Positions 55,393-64,000 of a stretch of DNA of 64,000 bases are shown one piece after another. The stretch is taken from positions 1 through 64,000 of the forward strand of contig JAPLFH010000034.1 of the NCBI GenBank assembly GCA_026390815.1, in the 5' to 3' direction. Position numbers and translations under genes: made by a program. Each line of letters starts with the position of its first letter. Position 1 is the stretch's first letter. The DNA is from Ignavibacteriales bacterium. GTDB taxonomy: Bacteria; Bacteroidota; Ignavibacteria; Ignavibacteriales; SURF-24. The notes under the pieces are model-generated. The model was given only the letters and a program-made list of their open reading frames with translations. It had not been told where the DNA came from and made no database searches.

Positions 55393-56088
55393 TTATGTGT
55401 TATAGATTAAATAAATTCCTCCAAGAATAACAAGCACGCCGCAAATTCTTTTAATCCACAAAATTGTTTTTGAATCTTCGGACCAGTTTAAGTATTTCTG
55501 CACCTTGCCGGTTAATGTACCAGCGCCAACAATAACAGAACAATGTCCAATTCCAAATGCCAAAAGAAAAGTTACAGCCAGAAGATAATTTGTTTGAGCT
55601 GTCTGAAACACAACGCCAAGCACTGGCGCCATATATGCGAATGTACAAGGACCTAAGGCTAAACCGAAAAGTAATCCAAGAATCAATGCAGCAAATAATC
55701 CTTTTGCTTTTGTCTGCCTTAAACCGGTATTCCAGTTAAATTTAATTATATCTAAAAGATAAAGACCGACTAAAAAGAAAATTCCCGCTACAAGATAATT
55801 ACCAACGTTCCCAATGTCGCCCATTAACCTTCCAAACGAAGCAGTGATTAATCCGATCAATGCAATTGTAATTAAAATACCAACTGAAAACACAAGCGAA
55901 ATGTTAAATGTTCTTCCGATAGATATTTTTCCTTGTGAACTTATAAAACCAACAACAAGCGGGATGCTGGATAAATGACAAGGAGAAAGAAGAATAGATA
56001 AAATTCCCCAGGCAAAAGATGCCAGTAAGGCAATCCACACAGCGCCGGACATTGCTTCATAAAGTGATAAAAAAATAGTGTCAATCAT
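55393..56088 (-). CDS. ccdA: CcdA/DsbD-type thiol-disulfide transmembrane protein
   Basis: Passes electrons from cytoplasmic thioredoxin across the membrane to periplasmic thiol proteins. 231 residues, six helices, with the two redox Cys motifs SPCHLSS (helix 1) and GPCTFAY (helix 4). The periplasmic acceptor is likely the exported thioredoxin at 56738. Member of the arsenic/redox cluster, with the S23 gene between. Confidence 0.9.
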   Translation of the reverse strand: MIDTIFLSLYEAMSGAVWIALLASFAWGILSILLSPCHLSSIPLVVGFISSQGKISIGRTFNISLVFSVGILITIALIGLITASFGRLMGDIGNVGNYLVAGIFFLVGLYLLDIIKFNWNTGLRQTKAKGLFAALILGLLFGLALGPCTFAYMAPVLGVVFQTAQTNYLLAVTFLLAFGIGHCSVIVGAGTLTGKVQKYLNWSEDSKTILWIKRICGVLVILGGIYLIYNT

Positions 56089-56105
56089 TGTTGCTTTCCA
56101 GTAAT

Positions 56106-56156
56106 TGTGAAAGTGAGCACGAAAGGGGCAAGGGACGAGTGAATGGGAAATGGGAA
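56106..56156. repeat. Purine-rich repeat remnant left of the S23 gene
   Basis: GTGAAAGTGAGC...AAGGGACGAGTGAA is a degenerate inverted match to the 19-bp units at 56641-56742, so the S23 gene is flanked by related sequence in opposite orientation. Confidence 0.4.
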
Positions 56157-56226
56157 CAGGATAATAGAATTAAGAACCAGGCAAAGGATGTAAAAAGTGA
56201 AAAATCAATATGACGCTTGTATGGTT

Positions 56227-56589
56227 TCATGTTCGTTTTTTCTCCAACGTTTCTATTGATTTTGTTGTCATTGCAATTAATGCATCAAGAGTATTGCATC
56301 TTTCAATTATAATATCCGGTGTTAATAAAAATTTAGATCTTTTATACCAGCCCTTTGATTCCCGAGCGGAGCCTCGTGCAATTCTAAGAAAATGCGGATA
56401 CTCTTTTCCAAATCCTCTACCGTATCCTTCTTCAATATTTGCCGAGATTGAGCCGCAGGATCGTATAAGTTGTTTCGCAATCTCCTTACCACGGAAATCT
56501 TTTTGTAATATTTCGGTATCATTCCAACACAACTCCCATAGTTCAAGAGAAGTTTTGTAGAACCGAAGATCCTCCAAACCATCATTCAT
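56227..56589 (-). CDS. Four-helix bundle protein, S23 / 23S rRNA intervening-sequence type
   Basis: 120 residues from the ATG at 56589 (AAGGAGG upstream). Family features: LWELCWNDTEILQKDFRGKEIAKQL, RSCGSISANIEEGYGRG and the closing helices. Relatives are encoded in rRNA intervening sequences or stand alone, and a related fold serves as accessory protein in diversity-generating retroelements. Its role is unknown; it has no obvious link to arsenic. It interrupts the cluster and is bounded by purine/pyrimidine repeats. Confidence 0.88.
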   Translation of the reverse strand: MNDGLEDLRFYKTSLELWELCWNDTEILQKDFRGKEIAKQLIRSCGSISANIEEGYGRGFGKEYPHFLRIARGSARESKGWYKRSKFLLTPDIIIERCNTLDALIAMTTKSIETLEKKRT

Positions 56590-56640
56590 ATAAAAATCCT
56601 CCTTAAAAAGTGATAATATGTTGTTTCCTATTAGCATCCA

Positions 56641-56742
56641 TTTCACCTTCCCTTGTCCCTTTCACTTTCCCTCGTCCGTTTCACTTTCCCTTGTCCCTTT
56701 CACTTTCCCTCGCCCCCTTCACTTTCCCTCGTCCCTTTCACT
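56641..56742. repeat. 19-bp tandem repeat array (about 5.3 units)
   Basis: Five units of the type TTTCACTTTCCCTCGTCCC at 56641, 56660, 56679, 56698 and 56717, then a partial one that runs into the stop codon of the thioredoxin gene (56738). Strongly strand-asymmetric (pyrimidines on plus). It separates the S23 gene from the thioredoxin gene. Confidence 0.9.
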
Positions 56743-57130
56743 TTTTCACCATCACTCCTTTTCCAAGCAAAAGTTTATCAATTTCTTTTTCCGGATAAAA
56801 TCCTTCGTGCCGGTGGAATTCTTTGCCGTTTTCATCCAGGAAAACTTGGGTGGGAATTAGCTTGATGCCATACTTTTCTGCGTATGGTCCTTGTTCCTTT
56901 GTCCACACATCATAAAAAATCACTTTAACTTGATTACCGTATTTCTTTTCAACTGATTTCATAATCGGCTGCATCATCTTACACGGTATACAATTCACCG
57001 AACCAAGCTCAATAAATGTAACTATTGGTTTTACATTTTTATTGACTGATTTTTTTCCCTTTAAACTTTGCGCTTCGCACGCAATTGCAAAAGTGAGCAA
57101 CAACCAAATTGATAATAATATTTTATTCAT
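56738..57130 (-). CDS. Exported thioredoxin-fold protein
   Basis: 130 residues; signal peptide (about 1-20), thioredoxin fold with active-site CIPC in SVNCIPCKMM (near residue 47) and cis-Pro LIPTQVF. Periplasmic reductant or oxidant, likely partner of the CcdA protein of the same cluster. It starts 1 bp from the stop of the small CAKC gene. Confidence 0.9.
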   Translation of the reverse strand: MNKILLSIWLLLTFAIACEAQSLKGKKSVNKNVKPIVTFIELGSVNCIPCKMMQPIMKSVEKKYGNQVKVIFYDVWTKEQGPYAEKYGIKLIPTQVFLDENGKEFHRHEGFYPEKEIDKLLLGKGVMVKK

Positions 57131-57131
57131 T

Positions 57132-57368
57132 TTAGTTTTCCTTTAGCCATTTAATTATCTGATCGTCCTTTGGAATGATGCCTGTACTTTTAACAACCTC
57201 ATTTATTACCAAAGCGGGAGTCATCATAATTTTGTAGTTAATCATTTCCTTAAAGTCAGTTACCTTCTGAAATGTTGCTTCAATATTATTTTCCAAAGCA
57301 AGCTGTTTAACTTTTTCTTCGAGCTTGTTGCATTTGGCGCATCCGCTGCCAAGAATTTTAATAATCAT
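57132..57368 (-). CDS. Small redox-active disulfide protein (thioredoxin-like)
   Basis: 78 residues; glutaredoxin/thioredoxin-like fold with CAKC at residues 10-13 and a cis-Pro in MTPALV. Cytoplasmic, no signal peptide. Such genes usually travel with YraQ/ArsP-type permeases, as here (57494). The exact function is not known. Confidence 0.9.
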   Translation of the reverse strand: MIIKILGSGCAKCNKLEEKVKQLALENNIEATFQKVTDFKEMINYKIMMTPALVINEVVKSTGIIPKDDQIIKWLKEN

Positions 57369-57493
57369 TTCCTTTCCTTTTTGTTTTAAAGATGAAATCG
57401 AAAATCTATTTTATTTGATAAGTAATTAACTGAATTCTGATTTTTAGAAATGCCCTCCAAATAATATATGAACAGCTACTTCTTACTTTCATT

Positions 57494-58537
57494 TCAAAAA
57501 ACCATATTGAATAAATAACCAACTATAATTATTCCCACAGCTACAACTCCAACAAAAACAAATATCAATTGCAGCTTAAGAACTTTTTTTAGAATTATAG
57601 TTTCTGGAAGCGATAAACCAATTACACTCATCATAAATGCAAGCACAGTTCCAAGCGATGCACCTTTTTCCAGCAATGCCTGAACAATAGGAATTATTCC
57701 AGCAGCATTGGAATACATTGGGACACCAATAATAACAGCCACCGGGACAGACCACCATGCTGATTTACCCATCAGCGAAGCCATAAAGTTTTCCGGCACG
57801 TAACCATGAATTCCTGCGCCGACAGCAATTCCGATTACGATATAAATCCAAACTTTACTAACAATTTCTTTTACAGCATCAACACCAGAAGATATTCTTT
57901 GTGAAAAAGAAATTTTTTCTTCCTCCAATTCAAGATGCCCGGCTTTAACTTCATATACCCAAGGTTCAACATATTTTTCTAATTTTAATCTGCCGATTAT
58001 ATAACCGGAGAACATCGCTATTAGTAATCCGGTTGACATATACAAGAGAGCTGTTTTCCATCCGAATAATCCAAAAAGAAGAACGAGCGCAACTTCGTTT
58101 ATCATCGGTGCAGCAATCAGAAAAGAAAAAGTAACACCAAGCGGTACACCGGATTCCACAAAGCCAAGAAACAATGGGATAGCCGAACAAGAGCAGAAAG
58201 GAGTTACAACTCCAAGCAAACTTGCCAGAATGTTTCCCACAAAAAGTTTTTTACCGCCAAGAATTTTTCTAGTTCGTTCCGGTGAAAAGTAGCTTCTGAT
58301 TATTCCAACTACAAAAACAATCAGGATAAGAAGCAACAGAACTTTAGGCACTTCGAAAATGAAAAAGCGGATTGCTTCTGTAAGGCGAGTATTTTTTGTA
58401 AGATTGATAATATCATAAACTAAAAATTTTGTTATGATCTCAAGATTAAGGTAAAGAAGAAGCCATAGTGGTAATAATAAAAGAGGAATCAGGAATTTGG
58501 ATTTTTCTTCGTTCAATTTGTTTGATATAAAATTCAT
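57494..58537 (-). CDS. Permease of the YraQ/ArsP (DUF318) family
   Basis: 347 residues from the ATG at 58537 (GGTGA upstream; TTG at 58549 is also in frame). About eight helices and a CSCSAIPLFLGF motif in the second half of the first repeat, with the repeated sequence GVPMYSNAAGIIPI later. ArsP members export trivalent organoarsenicals such as methylarsenite; together with arsM that would be a logical partner. The general role as a transporter is secure, the substrate is not. Confidence 0.85.
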   Translation of the reverse strand: MNFISNKLNEEKSKFLIPLLLLPLWLLLYLNLEIITKFLVYDIINLTKNTRLTEAIRFFIFEVPKVLLLLILIVFVVGIIRSYFSPERTRKILGGKKLFVGNILASLLGVVTPFCSCSAIPLFLGFVESGVPLGVTFSFLIAAPMINEVALVLLFGLFGWKTALLYMSTGLLIAMFSGYIIGRLKLEKYVEPWVYEVKAGHLELEEEKISFSQRISSGVDAVKEIVSKVWIYIVIGIAVGAGIHGYVPENFMASLMGKSAWWSVPVAVIIGVPMYSNAAGIIPIVQALLEKGASLGTVLAFMMSVIGLSLPETIILKKVLKLQLIFVFVGVVAVGIIIVGYLFNMVF

Positions 58538-58549
58538 TTTATTCACCAA

Positions 58550-59632
58550 TTATGGACAGAGATCGGGAGCTTTAACCGCTCCATCTTCTACATTTTTGAA
58601 ATATTTTTTCTGGAACCACAAAGAAACATTTACAAGGCTGATTAACACCGGCACTTCTACAAGCGGACCTATAACTGCTGCAAACGCTTCACCACTATTG
58701 ATTCCAAATACCGCAATTGCAACTGCGATGGCTAATTCAAAATTGTTGCTCGCCGCTGTAAAAGATAGAGTTGCTGTTTTAGAATAACCTGCACCGATCT
58801 TTCTTCCCATATAGAACGAGACAAAGAACATTATTACAAAATAGATAACGAGCGGGATTGCAATCCGCACAACATCAAGCGGAATTTTTACTATGTACTC
58901 ACCTTTTAGCGAAAACATAACTAAGATTGTGAATAGAAGTGCAACAAGAGTTATTGGAGAAATTTTGGGAATGAATTTTTGTTCATACCATTGTCTGCTT
59001 TTTAGTTTAAGAAATGTAAAGCGAGTTATAATTCCAGCAAGAAAGGGAATACCGAGATAAATAAAAACGCTTTCTGCTATTTGTCCGATGGTTATATCAA
59101 CTTTAAAAGATTGTAAACCCAGCCAATTTGGAAGTACAGTTAAGAATACGTAAGCATAAATTGAAAAGAAAAGTACTTGAAAAATTGAGTTGAACGCAAC
59201 CAAACCAGCAGCATATTCTGTATCTCCTTTTGCAAGTTCGTTCCAGACAATTACCATTGCAATGCAGCGTGCAAGACCAATCAGAATTAAACCAGCCATA
59301 TACTCGGGATAATTTTGCAGAAAGATTATGGCAAGAACAAACATAAGTATTGGTCCGATGATCCAGTTCTGAACCAACGAAAGAGTAAGAATTTTCACAT
59401 TGCGGAAAACGTCACCGAGTTCTTCATACTTAACCTTTGCAAGCGGGGGATACATCATAAGAATTAATCCGATTGCAATTGGAATGTTTGTGGTTCCGCT
59501 CTGGAATGAATTCCAAAAGTTTACAATCCCCGGAAAGAGAAAACCGGAAAAAACTCCAACGAACATTGCCAGAAAAATCCACAAGGTTAAGTAGCGGTCC
59601 AAGAACGAAAGTTTTTTAGAAAGTTGTTGCAT
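58550..59632 (-). CDS. acr3: ACR3-family arsenite efflux transporter
   Basis: Exports As(OH)3 across the cytoplasmic membrane. 360 residues, ten helices, with the functional Cys in [19 protein letters not shown] (C123, helix 4) and [17 protein letters not shown] (helix 9). It starts 1 bp after the stop of arsC, so the two are co-translated. Confidence 0.95.
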   Translation of the reverse strand: MQQLSKKLSFLDRYLTLWIFLAMFVGVFSGFLFPGIVNFWNSFQSGTTNIPIAIGLILMMYPPLAKVKYEELGDVFRNVKILTLSLVQNWIIGPILMFVLAIIFLQNYPEYMAGLILIGLARCIAMVIVWNELAKGDTEYAAGLVAFNSIFQVLFFSIYAYVFLTVLPNWLGLQSFKVDITIGQIAESVFIYLGIPFLAGIITRFTFLKLKSRQWYEQKFIPKISPITLVALLFTILVMFSLKGEYIVKIPLDVVRIAIPLVIYFVIMFFVSFYMGRKIGAGYSKTATLSFTAASNNFELAIAVAIAVFGINSGEAFAAVIGPLVEVPVLISLVNVSLWFQKKYFKNVEDGAVKAPDLCP

Positions 59633-59633
59633 A

Positions 59634-60074
59634 TTATTTTTTGTCGAGTTTATGTTTTAATTCATCCATATTAAACTGATAAAATCTTTCTTTTATTTCA
59701 TCTCTAATTTTTCTAAATACTGCAATTATTTCCTCTTCAGTTCCAACTGCATCCGCAGGATCTTCAAATCCAATGTGTAATTGTTTACCAACCTTGCCGA
59801 TAAATACCGGACAAGATTCTTTGGCGTTATCACAAACTGTAATTACATAATCAAATGGTTCATTTATAAACTGATCAACCTTCTTGGGAAAATTTTTCCC
59901 TAGATCAATCCCCAATTCCTTCATCACTTGAATTGCTTTAGCACTAACTTGTTTTGCAGGATTAGTTCCTGCAGAATAAACTTCCAATTGTGGATCAAAA
60001 GATTTTAAGAATCCTTCTGCCATTTGGCTGCGACAGGAATTGCCGGTGCACAAAATTAGAATTCTTTCTTTCAT
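59634..60074 (-). CDS. arsC: Arsenate reductase, thioredoxin-linked
   Basis: Reduces arsenate to arsenite. 146 residues of the low-molecular-weight phosphatase fold: P-loop CTGNSCR with C9, and the C81/C88 pair (VCDNAKESC), which mark the thioredoxin-coupled class. A candidate ArsR operator lies 12 bp before the start codon. Confidence 0.95.
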   Translation of the reverse strand: MKERILILCTGNSCRSQMAEGFLKSFDPQLEVYSAGTNPAKQVSAKAIQVMKELGIDLGKNFPKKVDQFINEPFDYVITVCDNAKESCPVFIGKVGKQLHIGFEDPADAVGTEEEIIAVFRKIRDEIKERFYQFNMDELKHKLDKK

Positions 60075-60085
60075 TGTTTCTCTTT

Positions 60086-60108
60086 CATTTCGTTATATTA
60101 CGAATCAT
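60086..60108. promoter_or_regulatory. Candidate ArsR operator before arsC
   Basis: Begins CATTTCGTTA and continues with TATTACGAATCAT: TTCGT-N6-ACGAA symmetry. The same pattern occurs at 60476-60498 before arsR. Confidence 0.55.
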
Positions 60109-60122
60109 TCAGTAAAAATCTT

Positions 60123-60470
60123 TTATTTACAGCATAATTTATTTCTATCAACAGTGGAGCAAGTATTTAAATCATTTTTAAGTACTTCATCTCCCTCTAA
60201 CCAAAACGGAAGCATTGATAAAATATTTGCAACGGCTGAATCACCTGGTCTGGGATTTACTTTATAGTTTACCCATTTTCCGTCCTTTTCTTCCAATATG
60301 AATCCGGAATCCTTAAGAACACTAAGATGATTTGAAACAGTAGAAGTTGCCAGTTTTAAAACTGCAGTAATTTCGCAGACACATAAAGTTTTTCCCTGAA
60401 GCATCTTAAGGATACGCAACCGGTTTGGATCTGATAGGGCTTTAAATATTTTTGTTTTTTCTTGTAGCAT
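60123..60470 (-). CDS. arsR: ArsR/SmtB family metalloregulator
   Basis: Arsenite-sensing repressor. 115 residues, winged helix with recognition part STVSNHLSVLK. The As site is CVC at residues 30-32 in helix alpha 3 (the ELCVCDL-type site), and extra cysteines sit at the C terminus (C104, C113, C114). First gene of the cluster. Confidence 0.93.
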   Translation of the reverse strand: MLQEKTKIFKALSDPNRLRILKMLQGKTLCVCEITAVLKLATSTVSNHLSVLKDSGFILEEKDGKWVNYKVNPRPGDSAVANILSMLPFWLEGDEVLKNDLNTCSTVDRNKLCCK

Positions 60471-60475
60471 AATCT

Positions 60476-60498
60476 CATTTCGTTAACCATCGAAATAT
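60476..60498. promoter_or_regulatory. Candidate ArsR operator before arsR
   Basis: Begins CATTTCGTTA and continues with ACCATCGAAATAT: TTTCG-N8-CGAAA symmetry, 6 bp upstream of the start codon, in position to block transcription or translation. Same first ten bases as the site at 60086. Confidence 0.6.
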
Positions 60499-60729
60499 AA
60501 AGAAGGTTTTATTAATCACCAAATTAATATTTTAAAAACTTTTCTTTAAGAACCGAAGGAAGAGAGACAAAAACTTTAGGTTTAGAATTGATTTGATTTT
60601 ATAAGCTATCATAAATATTATTTTTTTGTTAGATTATAAATAAATGCTTTGTTATTGCACGGATAATTTTGTTGACAGTAATTTAGTTGAATAACTTTAG
60701 TGGAAATTATAATAAACTAACACAACTAT

Positions 60730-61290
60730 ATGCAAACTTATATTTCAATTTTAAGAGGAATAAATGTAAGCGGACAAAAAATGATAAAAATGGATGCGTT
60801 GCGTAAAATATATGAGAACATAAATTTTAAAAACATCCAGACATATATCCAAAGTGGGAATGTAATTTTCCAATACAAGAAAGCTGTGAACTTTGAATTA
60901 GAGACGAAAATAACAGATAAAATATTTGAAGAGTTTGGTTTTGAAGTTCCTGTGATGGTAAAAGAATTATATGAGCTGTTATTTATATTAATGAACAATC
61001 CTTTTGTGAATAAGAGGAATGAAGATATAACTAAACTTCATGTAACTTTTTTATCCCAAGAACCTGAGCAAGTAAATATTGACAAACTGAAAGACGGAAA
61101 TTATGGAAGTGACGAATATATTATAATTGGGAAAACGGTCTATTTATTCTGCCCGAATGGTTATGGAAAAACCAAATTGACAAATACTTTTTTTGAAAAC
61201 AAATTAAAGACAGTTGCTACAACCAGAAACTGGAAAACAATAAATGAATTAGTAAACATTGCACAGAAAGTTACAAATCAAAGGGACTAA
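60730..61290 (+). CDS. DUF1697 family protein
   Basis: 186 residues with the family start TYISILRGINVSGQKMIKMDALR, then YIQSGNVIF and a closing TTRNWKTINELVNIA. Known structures show two alpha/beta halves; function unknown. No ribosome binding site is visible before the ATG at 60730. The SRPBCC gene begins 4 bp after its stop. Confidence 0.9.
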   Translation: MQTYISILRGINVSGQKMIKMDALRKIYENINFKNIQTYIQSGNVIFQYKKAVNFELETKITDKIFEEFGFEVPVMVKELYELLFILMNNPFVNKRNEDITKLHVTFLSQEPEQVNIDKLKDGNYGSDEYIIIGKTVYLFCPNGYGKTKLTNTFFENKLKTVATTRNWKTINELVNIAQKVTNQRD

Positions 61291-61294
61291 TTAT

Positions 61295-61720
61295 ATGAGA
61301 CACGATTTAATAGTATCAAAATCAATTGACATAAATGCCGAACCCTCAAGAGTTTGGAATGCACTAACAAATCCAGAAATAATTAAAGAATATTTGTTTG
61401 GAACTGAAACAATTACTGACTGGAAAATCGGGAATGAAATAATATTTCAGGGAGAATATGAAGGGAAAAAATATCGCGACAAAGGCATTATCCTTGAAAA
61501 CGTTTTGAATCAACAAGTAAGCTACAGCTACTGGAGTGGTTTTTCTGGTTTGGAAGACAAACCCGAAAATTATTCAATCATAGTTTACAGTATTACCAAT
61601 AAGGGTAATAACCACACAATATTTACCTGGACGCAAAAAGGCTTTGCAACTGAACAAGGGCGCCAACATTCCGAAACTGGAATGGATGCATTACTTGAAA
61701 AAATAAAAGAAATAGTGTAA
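61295..61720 (+). CDS. SRPBCC/AHSA1-family protein
   Basis: 141 residues from the ATG at 61295 (AAGGGA upstream). Helix-grip fold with an N-terminal strand SKSIDINAEPSRVWNALTNPEIIKEYLFG (split), a long groove and C-terminal helix. Relatives bind hydrophobic ligands or stimulate Hsp90; the ligand is unknown. Co-transcribed with the DUF1697 gene. Confidence 0.88.
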   Translation: MRHDLIVSKSIDINAEPSRVWNALTNPEIIKEYLFGTETITDWKIGNEIIFQGEYEGKKYRDKGIILENVLNQQVSYSYWSGFSGLEDKPENYSIIVYSITNKGNNHTIFTWTQKGFATEQGRQHSETGMDALLEKIKEIV

Positions 61721-61768
61721 AGATGAACGACATCCGTTAGATGGTAATTCCAAAATATTTTTGAGAAT

Positions 61769-63862
61769 TTATTTTAAGACACGAAGTGAATTAAGGATTG
61801 CAATTATAGCTACACCCATATCAGCAAAGACGGCTTCCCACATTGTGGCAATACCAAAAGAGCCCAGGAGAATAAAAAATGCTTTTACTCCAAGCGCAAA
61901 GTAAATATTCTGCCAAACTATTTTTCTTGTTTTCTTTGCAATATAAATTACCTTGGCAACTTTAGATGGTTTGTCAGTCATTAGCACAACATCCGCTGTT
62001 TCAATCGCAAGATCGGAACCCAATGCTCCCATTGCAATGCCAACATCAGCACGGGCAATTACCGGTGCATCGTTAATTCCATCACCTACAAATGCAGTTT
62101 TACTTTTTGAAGATGCCTTTTTCATTAATCCTTCCAGCACTGAGACTTTTTCCTCTGGAAGAAGTTCGGCATAGTAACCATCCAACTTCAATTCACTGGA
62201 AATACTTTGAGCAACAAAATGATTATCTCCAGTGAGCATATAAATTTTTTCAACTCCAGCATTCCGTAAATAACCCATAGCATAAATTGAGTCTTCTTTC
62301 AATTCATCAGATATTATTATATAGCCGGCATAACCGCCATCAATTGCAACATGTATTACTGATTTGTTAAGATTGCAGTCCGCGTGCTCAATATTTTCCC
62401 GGTGAAGCATTAAATCGTTACCGGCAATAATATTTTTATTTCCTATAATTGCTTTAATTCCAATACCGGCAATCTCTTCATAATTTTTTAATTGCAAGTT
62501 CGAAAGATCCTTGCCATATGCTTCTCTAATCGATTGAGCCAACGGATGATTTGACTGTGATTCAATTTGTGCAGCAACCTGCAATAATTCTTCTTTGGCA
62601 AATCCGTTTTTAGGAATAATTTCAGTTACTTTAAATACTCCTTTAGTAAGCGTTCCTGTTTTATCAAACACAACTGTTTTAACTTCTGCAAGCGCATCTA
62701 AAAAGTTGGATCCTTTAATCAAGATTCCATTTCTGGAGGCTGCACCAATTCCACCAAAATATCCAAGTGGAATGCTTATCACCAAAGCACAAGGGCAGGA
62801 AATAACCAATAGAACAAGCGCACGGTAAATCCAAATTGAAAATGATTGTGCAAAAAGAATTGGTGGTAAAAGAGCAACAAGCAGCGCTATGGTTACAACA
62901 ACGGGTGTATAATACCGTGAGAATTTAGTTATAAATTTTTCTGTCTCTGCCTTTTTATTTGTGGCGGTTTCTACAAGCTCTAAAATCTTTTTTACTGATG
63001 AATCCTCGAAAAGTTTTGTAACACGAAGATTGATTAATCCAGTTTTATTAATCATTCCAGCAAGAATACTATCACCGGTTTTTACAAACCTTGGCATTGG
63101 TTCGCCTGTAAGCGGTGAAGTATCAATTTGTGATTCTCCGTCAATCACTTTGCCATCCAACGGAACTTTTTCGCCCGGTTTAATAAGAATTATTTCCCCA
63201 ATCTTAACTTCTTCCGGTGCTACTCTCTTAACTTCTCCATTTAGTTTTAAGTTTGCATAATTTGGTTTGATTTCTATTAAGGATTTTATTGATCGTCTGG
63301 ATTTATCAAGCGAAAGTTTTTGAAGAAATTCACCAATTTGGTAAAAGATCATTACACCAGCGGCTTCTTCAAGTTGCCCAATCGTTACAGCACCAAGAGT
63401 AGCCAAAGACATTAGAAAGTGTTCGTCAAAAAATTTACCATGGATGATTTTCTTATAAGCGCTTAATAAAACTTTCCATCCGGACAGCAGGTATGCAATA
63501 ATAAAAATGAAATGTCCCCAAATTTGCAGTTGATTCTCCGGTAAATAGTTCCTGAATGCCAACCCGAAAACATATATGATCAAAACGATTGAAAGATTAA
63601 CGATGCCTTTTGGGAGTTTGTGGTTGTTGTTGTTAGTGTTTTCGTTTTGAAGAGGTTGATCTGGAATAAGATGAAGTTCTAAAGTAGGTTCAATTTCTTT
63701 AATTGCTTTTTCAACTTTAACAAAGTTGTCTGCATCTATGAATAAGGTGGACTGAGCATAATATATTTTTACATACCTTACCTCTTTTAATCCGGCAAGT
63801 TTTTCTTCAACATCAATTGCGCATTTTGCACAACTAAGATTTTCCAATTTATATTTTTGCAT
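61769..63862 (-). CDS. Heavy-metal P-type ATPase (Zn/Cd type)
   Basis: Exports a soft divalent metal using ATP. 697 residues: N-terminal metal-binding domain with CAKC (C11, C14), eight helices, ion site CPC (356-358), phosphorylation site DKTGT (D400), hinge GDGIND, and in the last helix DMGVAIIAILNSLRVLK, whose Asp marks the Zn/Cd/Pb (ZntA/CadA) group rather than the copper group. Regulator not in the window. Confidence 0.93.
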   Translation of the reverse strand: MQKYKLENLSCAKCAIDVEEKLAGLKEVRYVKIYYAQSTLFIDADNFVKVEKAIKEIEPTLELHLIPDQPLQNENTNNNNHKLPKGIVNLSIVLIIYVFGLAFRNYLPENQLQIWGHFIFIIAYLLSGWKVLLSAYKKIIHGKFFDEHFLMSLATLGAVTIGQLEEAAGVMIFYQIGEFLQKLSLDKSRRSIKSLIEIKPNYANLKLNGEVKRVAPEEVKIGEIILIKPGEKVPLDGKVIDGESQIDTSPLTGEPMPRFVKTGDSILAGMINKTGLINLRVTKLFEDSSVKKILELVETATNKKAETEKFITKFSRYYTPVVVTIALLVALLPPILFAQSFSIWIYRALVLLVISCPCALVISIPLGYFGGIGAASRNGILIKGSNFLDALAEVKTVVFDKTGTLTKGVFKVTEIIPKNGFAKEELLQVAAQIESQSNHPLAQSIREAYGKDLSNLQLKNYEEIAGIGIKAIIGNKNIIAGNDLMLHRENIEHADCNLNKSVIHVAIDGGYAGYIIISDELKEDSIYAMGYLRNAGVEKIYMLTGDNHFVAQSISSELKLDGYYAELLPEEKVSVLEGLMKKASSKSKTAFVGDGINDAPVIARADVGIAMGALGSDLAIETADVVLMTDKPSKVAKVIYIAKKTRKIVWQNIYFALGVKAFFILLGSFGIATMWEAVFADMGVAIIAILNSLRVLK

Positions 63863-63867
63863 CTAAC

Positions 63868-63887
63868 TACAAAACTTTTTAGTTGTA
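63868..63887. promoter_or_regulatory. Possible operator before the P-type ATPase gene
   Basis: TACAA (63868-63872) and TTGTA (63883-63887) frame a 10-bp spacer just upstream of the start codon. Weak; proposed by position only. Confidence 0.25.
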
Positions 63888-64000
63888 ATTTAGGAATAGT
63901 TCTTAAAGATGCAAACATAGAATGTAGAGGAGGAATTTATAGAAAAAACTTAAATCCTGTTGCAAACCTAATTACCAGAATACAGTCTTTAATTATTCAA

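Noticed and set aside
56641-56742. 19-bp tandem array as a CRISPR or coding repeat
   Set aside because: No spacers; the frames across it are low-complexity Ser/Leu/Phe/Pro strings, an artefact of the pyrimidine repeat.

Overview
The window is AT-rich bacterial DNA with short intergenic gaps. It most resembles the Ignavibacteria / Bacteroidota-Chlorobi (FCB) group. Evidence: a secreted glycosidase (46598-50791) ends in a type IX secretion sorting domain with the NYPNPFNPSTTIKYSLP-type motif; a TonB receptor is paired with a DUF4249 lipoprotein; and there are several lipoproteins and porin-like proteins of that group. The species cannot be named from sequence alone.

Layout. 1-358: three copies of a palindromic operator (TAGTAC-N2-GTACTA type) belonging to something off the left edge. 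359-6502: a putative membrane metallopeptidase, an unknown 377-residue protein, class I fructose-bisphosphate aldolase, a lipoprotein, a membrane-anchored cytochrome c, a 4Fe-4S protein and a DinB-like protein. 6567-9042: an apparent operon of a sugar transferase, a CD225/dispanin protein, a DUF2752 protein, a zinc-ribbon TM2 protein and a predicted envelope protein. 9196-14125: AmiC-type amidase and an ICMT-like methyltransferase, then Pit phosphate transporter plus DUF47, divergent from phoU. 14219-16479: a lipoprotein and a phage-like lysis pair (PGRP amidase overlapping a coiled-coil, membrane-anchored spanin-like gene). 16693-23428: DinB protein, a leftward run S9 peptidase / secreted protein / VOC / aldo-keto reductase, and an L,D-transpeptidase.

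23583-38055 looks like an old integrated island of about 14.4 kb. An intact tRNA-Lys(CTT) sits at the right end. A 47-bp near-perfect copy of its 3' part sits at the left end. Both inner sides carry tandem 11-bp repeats typical of integrase arm sites. Next to the left end is a dead tyrosine integrase with an in-frame stop, the catalytic Arg replaced by His, and loss of the C-terminal active-site box. Cargo: TonB receptor + DUF4249 lipoprotein, a degenerate nucleotidyltransferase, and a tolC-MFP-RND efflux operon divergent from a GAF/AAA+ sigma-54 activator, with repeated candidate enhancer sites between them.

38226-46375: small unknown genes, a HEAT-repeat protein, a divergent YkuD-like secreted protein, an orphan DNA methyltransferase, aldo-keto reductase, nitroreductase, and an MttB-family methyltransferase with its corrinoid protein. 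46598-54248: type IX-secreted GH13 glycosidase, citrate synthase, and a biotin-dependent carboxyltransferase with its biotin carrier. 54476-60470: a leftward arsenic/redox cluster arsR-arsC-acr3-permease-two thioredoxin-like genes-(S23 four-helix-bundle gene)-ccdA-arsM, with two matching candidate ArsR operators. 60730-63862: DUF1697 protein, SRPBCC protein and a Zn/Cd-type P-type ATPase.

The most unusual points are the decayed tRNA-Lys island carrying an efflux pump, the lysis pair with no phage around it, the dispanin/DUF2752/TM2 group, and the S23 gene lodged in the arsenic cluster against a 19-bp tandem array. No CRISPR array, rRNA or intact transposase was seen.
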